Part shown: positions 56,549 to 64,000 of the stretch, in pieces | Numbering within the stretch: the stretch's first letter is position 1 | Layout: each line of letters starts with the position of its first letter | DNA from: Salticus scenicus | Lineage: Eukaryota; Arthropoda; Arachnida; Araneae; Salticidae | Direction of reading: 5' to 3' | Assembly (NCBI GenBank): GCA_963930645.1 | Contig: OZ005662.1 | Coordinates: forward strand, 80,854,841 to 80,918,840 | Length of the DNA: 64,000 nt | Notes under the pieces: model-generated | What the model was told of the DNA's origin: nothing | Databases searched by the model: none | What the model saw: the letters and a program-made list of their open reading frames with translations, nothing else | Program-made: the position numbers and the translations under genes

Positions 56549-57590
56549 TTTTATTTCCGCAATACCAGGAAAGGTTGTACCTCAAAAACTACTGCGCAGA
56601 ATTGTACACAAATTTAAATGCAGATGCAAGATTTCATACTTAGCCAAGGGGTTACATACTTAAGTTGTTCCATTTTTTAGCACGATTTTTCTCAAATTTA
56701 TATAAATTATTTAACCTTTTCGCTCCGGCACGAATCTGAGAAAGTATAACTCCAGAATACGGCGCTTATTTTCAGAATTTTTTCCCCCTTTCTAGAAACG
56801 AAAGTGCACGGGAAAATTTCTCTCCTATTGTTCAAACGCGCGGACCCTCGCAAATTCTGGGGGAAGTTAGGGGTTTTTATAACACCAGTTTTTCAGATAA
56901 ATCTTCTTTGGCATAGTCGGTAAAAGTAAAACAGTATTTATGATGCAGCTATTTTTTTACGTAATTTAAATCATTTTAATTATATTTTTAAGAACTTCTT
57001 TTCACCTCATATACCATTTATTCATTTGCACTTCTATCTTACGTTCATTATAAGCTGTTACATAAGATGTAGTGAAAGGACAATAATTTTATATAATAAC
57101 TAAGTATTTAAAAAAAATTTTCTTTTTAACAAAAAAGTTTTTTTTTTTTTCCTTTATGCGGGTAAATTTATATAAGATATACATATGCTAGATATGAAGA
57201 GAATGGAGGTGAGATAACATAAATGTCTGTAAATAATAAAAAGTTAAGCAACTTAATTAAAAAGCAATAATAATCTTACGATCAGCTTGTATAATTCGCA
57301 TTTAATCTTGCACAACCCAATTTTTATTTTCGGAGTTTCTATGGATAATTAAAAATTTTATTAAAAATAATAATCATATTAATACATTATAACATCAAAG
57401 CAATCCCAAAAACAAATATTTAATGTGAAACTTCAAGAATTTATTAAAATAAAAAATAAGAAGAAGAAATAAAAAAAGAAAAAGAAATTTAAAACAAAAT
57501 ACATTAAAAAATAAGGGGGGGCGGGAAATGATGTTGGTTTTAGGATCATGGACGGTAGGATTCTAGTCTTGAGAATGTGTTTAAAGGGCC
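56549..57590. other. AT-rich insertion between the two LTR parts
   Basis: The first 100 bases belong to the dispersed repeat family. Bases 56700-57590 are AT-rich with no gene or bounded element visible. Confidence 0.5.
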
Positions 57591-57599
57591 CTAGCCCAA

Positions 57600-57725
57600 T
57601 TTAAGCAAGTTTAAGAGAAAACCACGGAAAAATACGAACGGCTAAGGCGACGAACTCGACCTGGTATCGAACCCGAGAACTCCCGTCTATCAGCTTTGGA
57701 AGCAGAACCTCTGAGCAACTGTTAA
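57600..57725 (-). mobile_element. tRNA-derived SINE fragment
   Basis: On the minus strand TTGCTCAGAGG (57718-57708) fits an RNA polymerase III A box and GGTTCGATACC (57673-57663) fits a B box, at tRNA-like spacing. Acceptor-stem pairing is absent, so it is not a working tRNA gene. Confidence 0.5.
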
Positions 57726-57934
57726 CATGAAGAAAACAACTGTTAACATGAGAAAAAATAAATTTCCGTATGTTAGAAATTTTGTACACAATATTTTTTT
57801 TTTTTTTTTTAAATTTATTATTAGGTTTATACAGACTTTCTGCAGCAAAGTGGCTTGCCTTAAAAATTACATAATCAAAATTATAATTGAATTATGAAAT
57901 TTGCATATTTTAATTACATTTTTTTTATTTTATA

Positions 57935-58050
57935 CTAGCAGGCATTACCAGCTTCATTGACCTCTATATATTATTAAATTGAAAAAAATAATAATAATGA
58001 TAATAAAAAAAAATAATAACAATAAAAAATTTAAAAAAAAAAAGCTTTTT
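57935..58050 (-). mobile_element. Helitron 3' end, minus orientation
   Basis: The minus strand reads GAAGCTGGTAATGCCTGCTAG then T. CTAG is at 57935-57938, preceded by a small GC-rich segment. It resembles the end at 5431. The far limit is arbitrary. Confidence 0.45.
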
Positions 58051-58780
58051 GAAATCGTTTATAATTTTGCTTTGTGTACCTATTGTCTGTATCGCTTTCC
58101 ACACCCTCGCTACTTCAGGTGCGGATTCCTACTAGCTTTTACCCGAGCACATTATTTTAGATATTTATCGGACAACAGTGGCGATATCATAGAATCCATT
58201 AAATATTTTAGTTTTGAAACCATAAAATAATATGAATTTTCTAGCCCTCATTCTGTAATAATAAAATTACAGCTACAATGAATTTATAATTTTATTGCTA
58301 TTAATTGTATTATAAAAAAATACATAAATTTATTTGTAATATTTTTTAGTTAAATTTAAATTTAATAAATTTATAATCCTCTCTGCTATATTGTAGTTTG
58401 ATTTCGATAAATACAACAACGTGAAAGAAAAAAAAAATCATCTTTTAAAGAAATTAGCTAATTAAAGAATAATAATTAAATAAATAGTAAAACAGCCGTT
58501 GCTAAGGAACGCAGAGGATTGAAATGAAAGTAAAAAAGTAAGAAAATGAAACAGAGAAATCTATGCATAATAAATAAAGAATTAATTAATTAAAAAAAAT
58601 TATGTGCGAAAATTGTAAAAAATCTCAATGAAGTTTACTCCCCCATCTGAGTAGGAGCCTTAAATCTTAGAGTCATAAAAGAAATAAAATTAAAATTACT
58701 GAAAATGAATTGCAGTCAAACACATCTAAAATCTGGAAAGAATAAGAAACGAGAAAGATATTCGGAGTAGCATAAAAAAA
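58051..58780. other. AT-rich non-coding stretch
   Basis: No gene or bounded element is visible. Confidence 0.5.
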
Positions 58781-58784
58781 GGAA

Positions 58785-59035
58785 AGCCTATATGTCGCCA
58801 ATAAATAAACCAAGAGTTGTCCACACTGCCAAACGCAAAGATTTCGTTATCATCGCGATAGAGAGTAGGCGTTGCGACACTCCCGCAGGAATAATAGAAA
58901 ATGCTTTGTCCATCTCGAGTGATTGACGCACCCTTTCTCTGAGAGGGAAGAGAAATCTAGGGTACAACTGTTGTAACATAGCCGGGCTTTGGTCTACGTG
59001 AAGTTTGGGGTCCAACTGTCGGACCTGCCGTAAGG
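58785..59035 (-). other. GC-richer block of unknown origin
   Basis: A 75-codon open frame runs on the minus strand (PRFLFPLRERVRQSLEMDKA is typical of it). It has no recognised domain. The composition and position suggest a retroelement LTR or UTR fragment rather than a host exon. Confidence 0.3.
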
Positions 59036-59053
59036 AAAAGGTTAAAAGAAATA

Positions 59054-59290
59054 TAAGTAAGTTGATAAAATGTCAATTTTCTGCATTTCCAGCTCTTTTT
59101 CGCGTTAAAATAGCTCAATTTCCCCTTTAAAACGCATTAGAAAGCTCCAATAGGCAGGTAATGGATTTGGCGCCAAATTTGGCGACTTTTTGAACTTTGC
59201 GACTTTTGGCGAGAAAATCCTTATTATCGTTATTCCAAAGATGGACGTTCTAAGATTGGTTAAAGAGTTACGGGAAATTTGAATTAAAAA
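59054..59290 (+). mobile_element. Second part of the split LTR
   Basis: AAGTAAGTTGATAAAATG, then GGTAATGGATTTGGCGCC and TTTGGCGAGAAAATCCTTAT match the LTR at 49100-49722 in opposite orientation. It is cut off at the left end of the 4.1 kb inverted-repeat element. Confidence 0.65.
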
Positions 59291-59294
59291 AAAA

Positions 59295-60154
59295 TCTGGT
59301 GTGAAACAACCACACGACTTCCATTACCCGCTATTACATGTATTATATGCATTTTTGAGAGATAATGTGATCAGAAAACATAAAAGTGACCTAAAGAGAA
59401 AATCGTTAGAGCCGTTTTTGAGATACCAACTTTTACAAAAAATCAATTATTGACCGGAAAAAAATAATTACATACAAAAGTATATTTAAAGGTGAGTTAA
59501 AATGGCGAGTTTAAAAAAAATCCGTACAACCGTTTTTAAAGGAACGCCTTTGCTAGGCCTGAACTTGAACTATTTATACAGGACGCCTATCAATTTTCCT
59601 GACCTAACCAACTATATCATTTGAAAGGACATCTAATAGAGTGTTTATATAGCAAGTTTGAAGAAAATCGTTAGAGCCATTTTTGAGATAAGGACTTACG
59701 GTCCCACTTCCGGTTTCCGATGTCCCACTTCCGGTTAAACTCAATTATTCACAGGAAAACAATAATTACATACAAAAGCATATTTAAAAGTGAGTTAAAA
59801 TGGCGAGTTTGAAAAAAATCCGTACAACCGTTTTTAAAGGAACGCCTTTGCGAGGCCTGAAATTGAGCTATTTATACAGGCCGCCTATCAATTTTCCTGA
59901 ACTAACCAACTATATCATTCGAAAGGACATCTAATAGAGTGTTTATATAGCAAGTTTGAAGAAAATCGTTAGAGCCGTTTTTGAGATACGGACTTACGGT
60001 CCCACTTCCGGTTTCCGATGTCCCACTTCCGGTTTTTCAATTTTCACCAAAATTTGGAAATTTCATCTGTACACCAGACGTATTTCAGTTCTAAAGTTTC
60101 GTAGATCTATCTTTATTAGTTTCTGAGCTATAATAGCCAGAAGATTCTCCACAT

Positions 60155-60185
<31 letters not shown>

Positions 60186-61976
60186 TACATACACACTGAC
60201 CAATTGCCAAAAACCACTTTTTTGGACTCAGGGGACCTTAAAACGTGTAAATCAGGTGAAAACCCGATATCGAATTTTCAGACCGAATACAATACTTCCA
60301 TTACCTACGGTAGTAGGGCAATGGAAGTAAAAAGTTGGTTTTAAAAATAAAATATTAATCCTTTTAGAATAACACATATTTGCATCATGAACTACATTAG
60401 CACTTTATCAATGTGTAGGAAATCTTTAAAGTGATAATGCCGTCAATTTTTGCCAGATGCATAATTTAACTTTTTACAGTTTTTTAACGCTCACGTTTAA
60501 TTAAATATATTTATTTTTATGTCGAAAGAAAATGAACTCGTAAATTTATTTTGGCAACAATTAAATTATCTATATCATTATATAAAGCGCAAAAAATTGT
60601 TTGTTTGTGGAGGGTAATCTCTGAAACTACTGAACCGATTTAAAAACTTCTTTCACTGACCGAAAGCTACAGTATGCCATATTGTTATAGGCTATATTTA
60701 ATTTTGATAAAATAAATTTTAGTTTAAAATCTGAGCATTTTAATTAAAATCCCCATAGAAGCCGTAATAGAAATGGAAATAATGAAATATTAAAAAAATT
60801 AGCTGCTGCCAACATAAAAGAAACATTTACATATTCATTTCGTTTTTAAAATATCTTGACGTGAAAAGAAAAGAAATATATTTGCACGTGCATTAAATTG
60901 AAATTCATATAAAGCTTTTTTAATTGTTAAACTTACACGTTAAATCTAACGTCATTTTAGAATTAAAAGTGTTTATTTTTCTAATAATTTAATTTGATAT
61001 GATATGATATAATATCTAAGCATCAATGTTTAAACCACGGAGTCTTTATTACTCCGTGGTTTAAACTGATGTGTGTAAACGAAATTGGAATTTAAAAATA
61101 AATAAATAAAATAAAATAAAATAAGAAATTCTATTTTATAATATTATTTATTTTAATTTATAATTGTTGCCAAAAAGATTTACGAATTAATTTATTTTTA
61201 GACATATAATAAAATATATTTTCACGCGAACAATAATATAAAAAGTGAACTGGATTTTTGTAAAAAAATAATAAAGATCGAGGAAAATTATTTCCCCATT
61301 TTAATCCCCATATTTGGATATAGATATGTATTAGTTATCATGTGTATCCGTTAGATTAAATTGTTTTTGTTGTAAAATTGATAAAATTGGAATTTTAAAT
61401 TTCAAAACTCTAGAAAAAAAAATGGCAAATTTCCATATTCGATTGAAAACATAAACATTTCATTTCAAAGGATGATATTTACACAATAAACATCCAACTA
61501 ATAAACTAATTAAAAGGGAAAGGATAAATATTCTATCATAATTTGAAGTCAAATTTGTTTTCAAATGTCTAAATAAAGTATCTGATATAATATACTAATA
61601 TGTTGCAGCGGAATAGATTTGATATCCGTCATCCTTGGCAGAAAAAAAAAAATATCGCCAAATTATCTGGCGAATATAATTTAATTCCTTTCAAAAATCA
61701 TGGTTATTTTAAAAACTTACATTAAGAGTGTAACGAATAATATGAAACAATATTTCGTACAATACATATTACGAAAATATACATCTGGCATGTATATTTT
61801 CGTATTACGTTTTTGATCGCCAAATACAAAAAACGCCAAGGGTGACAGTTTTGAAATTTAAAATTAAAATTTTGTCAATTTGACAGCAAAATAACTCAAT
61901 CTAACGCATGCATACAATAACTAATACATATCTATACCCAAATATGAGGATTAAAATCGGGAAATAATTCTTCTAG

Positions 61977-62015
<39 letters not shown>

Positions 62016-63418
62016 AATGAGCGATTAACATGGAAAATCTTTTTCTTGCATCCACGGGCGGTCAGTAATGTCATACTTCGCTTGCGTATTGAGATGTTTA
62101 AATTTATTTGGCGACTATTTTTAGCAACTAACAGTTATGGCAAGTAGCTCAATATACATAGCGCATACAGCCATTACTGAAATGTAAATAGCATTTAATT
62201 ATTTGAGTTACATTATGTTGACTGGAAACCTATTTAATATACCTATGCTCTATAGCTATACTAATATAAAAAAAAGAAAGGTTTATATGCATATGTAGAG
62301 AACGATCGCTAGAACTAAAAAGCCGATTGCTTTTTTTTTTCTTTCAATAATCAAAAGTTACACTGTCTCTCTCTAAGTGCTAGAAGCTATAATAAATTTT
62401 GGTAAAATAAATTTTTAATTAAAATTTTCAATATTTTAATTGAAAACAAAGCATAGATTTGATATCTATCGTCATTGGCGATTTTTGTATTTGGCGATCG
62501 AAAACGTAATACGAAAATCTGTATATTATCGTAGTAAATACGAGATGTATGTGTTTACTTCAATTACCCTACTACCGTAGGTAGTGGAAGTATTGTATAG
62601 GTTTTGGCAATTGGTCAGTGTGTGTGTATATGTGCACGTGTGTGTGTAATCTTCTGGCTGTCATATCTCCAAAACTAATAAAAATAGAACTACTAAACTT
62701 CACAAGTGATTCAGGTCTGGTGTACAGATAAATTTTCCAAATTTTCGTGAAAATTGAAAAACCGGAATTGGGTCATCGAAAACCAGAAATGGGACCCTAA
62801 GCCCATATTCAAAAACACCTCTAATGATTTTCTTCAAAGTTGCTATATAAATAATATATTAGATGCCCTTTCGATTGAAAAGTTGCTTAGTTCAGGAAAA
62901 TTGATAGGCGTCCTCTATAAACAGCTCAATTTCAGACTTCGCAAGTGCGTTCCTTTAAAAACGCCTGTACGGATTTTTTTCAAACTCGCCATGTTAACTT
63001 CCTATTAAATATCCTTTTGTATGTAATTATTGTTTTTAGGTCAATAATTGAGTATATTAAGTTTTGGTAAAAGTTGGTATCTCAAAAACGACTCTAACGT
63101 ATTCTTGAAAATTTTTTCTTTAATCCAATTTAGATAACCTTTCTCAAGTATTACGTGCTTATTACAGGAATATTAACGGTCATCCTGATTAGGTAGTTCA
63201 GTTTTAGATCTCGGAAATTCGTGTTTAAAAAAATAACTATCTATTTTTTTCCCCTTATTTTTTAACTCGCTATGCAAACTCTGTTGTATGTGTCTTTATA
63301 CGTGTATCAAGTTTCTCTTACTCGGAAATCTCAAAAAATGCAAGTAATATCTCCAAAAAATTGTATATATTACGTGTAATAGTGGGTAATGGAAGTCGTG
63401 TGGTTGTTTCACACCAGA
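59295..63418. mobile_element. 4.1 kb long-inverted-repeat element with internal Helitron pieces
   Basis: Outer termini are TCTGGTGTGAAACAACCACA and its inverted partner at 63418. The left arm (to 60330) holds two tandem 280 bp units (near 59390-59750 and 59751-60040) with CGTTAGAGCC-TTTTTGAGAT and CCCACTTCCGGTTTCCGATG segments. A (CATA)n run lies at 60150-60190, and CTACGGTAG at the inner edge. The right arm (62560-63418) has one unit. The interior 60569-62540 contains Helitron-like sequence, including a 5' start TCTATATCATTATATAAAGC at 60569. No transposase is seen. Arms may instead be two opposed copies of one repeat. Confidence 0.6.
61021..61072. ncRNA. Short perfect hairpin
   Basis: GTTTAAACCACGGAGT and its exact complement are separated by 7 bases (CTTTATT). 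The stem extends outward with one mismatch to about 21 bp. It may be a MITE relic or a small-RNA-like hairpin. Function is unknown. Confidence 0.45.
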
Positions 63419-63840
63419 TTCTGTAATAGTATATATTGTACGAATATTGTTTCATATTATTGATTTCTCCTTTAATATACATTATTAAAATAAAAATCAA
63501 TTATGGAAAAAATTAAATATATTTGCGAAATAAAAAAATAAATAATAATTAAAGCTATTATGACGTCAATTTTATCAAAAACATTTTCATGTCATAGGTT
63601 TATTTTTCAATATTTTTTATTCATGAGTAAAGAAATGTTTCTTTTTATGAAATAAATAAATAAATAAATAAATAGCATTAAGTAAAAATTGCCAACATTT
63701 AACAACTAATTAAAAAAAAATAATTGTAAAATTATATTTTGACTTTCCAGTTAATAATATTGCCTGACTATAACATATAAACTGATATATTTCTTGATTT
63801 TTTACATATCAATCCATCTTTAACTAAAATTTGTTCATCA
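63419..63840. other. AT-rich non-coding stretch
   Basis: An (AAAT)n-like run lies at 63650-63675. No gene is seen. Confidence 0.5.
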
Positions 63841-63865
63841 GTGCGAAGCCGGACGGGTCAGCTAG
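63841..63865 (+). mobile_element. Helitron 3' end
   Basis: GCGAAGCCGGACGGGTCAGC precedes CTAG at 63862-63865, followed by T, the arthropod Helitron terminus. Possible 5' starts lie at 60569 and 62250. The sequence after it (63870-64000) matches an inverted copy at 42480-42610. Confidence 0.6.
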
Positions 63866-64000
63866 TAACTAATATTTTAATGACTATTTTTGTTGCTATT
63901 AGGAACTTATCATTTTCATATTTTAATTAATTAAAAGAAAACTATTCGAAAATTCGAAAATCTGACTTCGAAGTATTGTGTTGTCACCGGGTTCTGAGCT

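Noticed and set aside
57600..57725. Possible tRNA gene on the minus strand
   Set aside because: A and B boxes are present but there is no acceptor-stem pairing or plausible anticodon arm, so a SINE fragment fits better.

Overview
The window reads as non-genic nuclear DNA of an arthropod, probably a chelicerate such as a spider. It is very AT-rich and full of long homopolymers. Transposons of almost every class are nested in one another. Only two short stretches look like host coding exons. Both are on the minus strand: a MATH-domain exon (13732-14045) and a TRAF-type zinc-finger exon (8532-8702). They have compatible splice phases and may belong to one gene whose intron holds 5 kb of repeats. 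The assignment to spiders is inference, from the style of the MATH exon and the mix of elements.

Layout. 0-8.5 kb: low-complexity AT-rich DNA, an 1.1 kb palindrome (4089-5210), a Helitron 3' end, a complete Tc1-like element (5853-7413) with two in-frame stops, and a 771 bp deletion derivative of a mariner-type element. 8.5-14 kb: the two host exons and, between them, an inverted-repeat structure holding a piggyBac-type MITE. 14-31 kb: a Tc1 relic, a 620 bp higher-order tandem repeat, many copies of a dispersed non-coding repeat, a Penelope-like element with GIY-YIG endonuclease and two inverted hammerhead-ribozyme motifs (27463-28272), and a LINE reverse transcriptase scrap. 31.4-38.3 kb: a 6.9 kb foldback-type element with perfect termini, arrays of an 11 bp motif at both ends, and long arms of inverted tandem repeats around a TG-rich minisatellite. 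38.3-49.7 kb: a Helitron with two nested MITEs, an RTE-type LINE remnant, a cluster of TA-target MITEs, a palindrome with two facing hammerhead motifs (47008-47271), a pogo-like element and a 623 bp solo LTR. 50.3-55.4 kb: a structurally complete Ty1/copia retrotransposon on the minus strand, with LTRs that look identical by eye, a 5 bp target duplication, and one gag-pol frame cut by two TGA codons. 55.4-64 kb: dispersed repeats, a split LTR, a tRNA-derived SINE scrap and a 4.1 kb inverted-repeat element mixed with Helitron pieces.

How the parts work together. No operon or host pathway can be seen. What links the elements is mobilisation. The copia element has its own protease, integrase, reverse transcriptase and RNase H. 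The Tc1-like and copia copies are broken by stop codons. The MITEs, Helitron ends and the foldback element are non-autonomous and would need enzymes supplied from elsewhere.

The strongest candidates for something undescribed are the foldback element with its end-confined motif arrays, the paired inverted hammerhead motifs at two loci, and the abundant modular non-coding repeat family. Coordinates of repeats were set by eye and may be off by a few bases.
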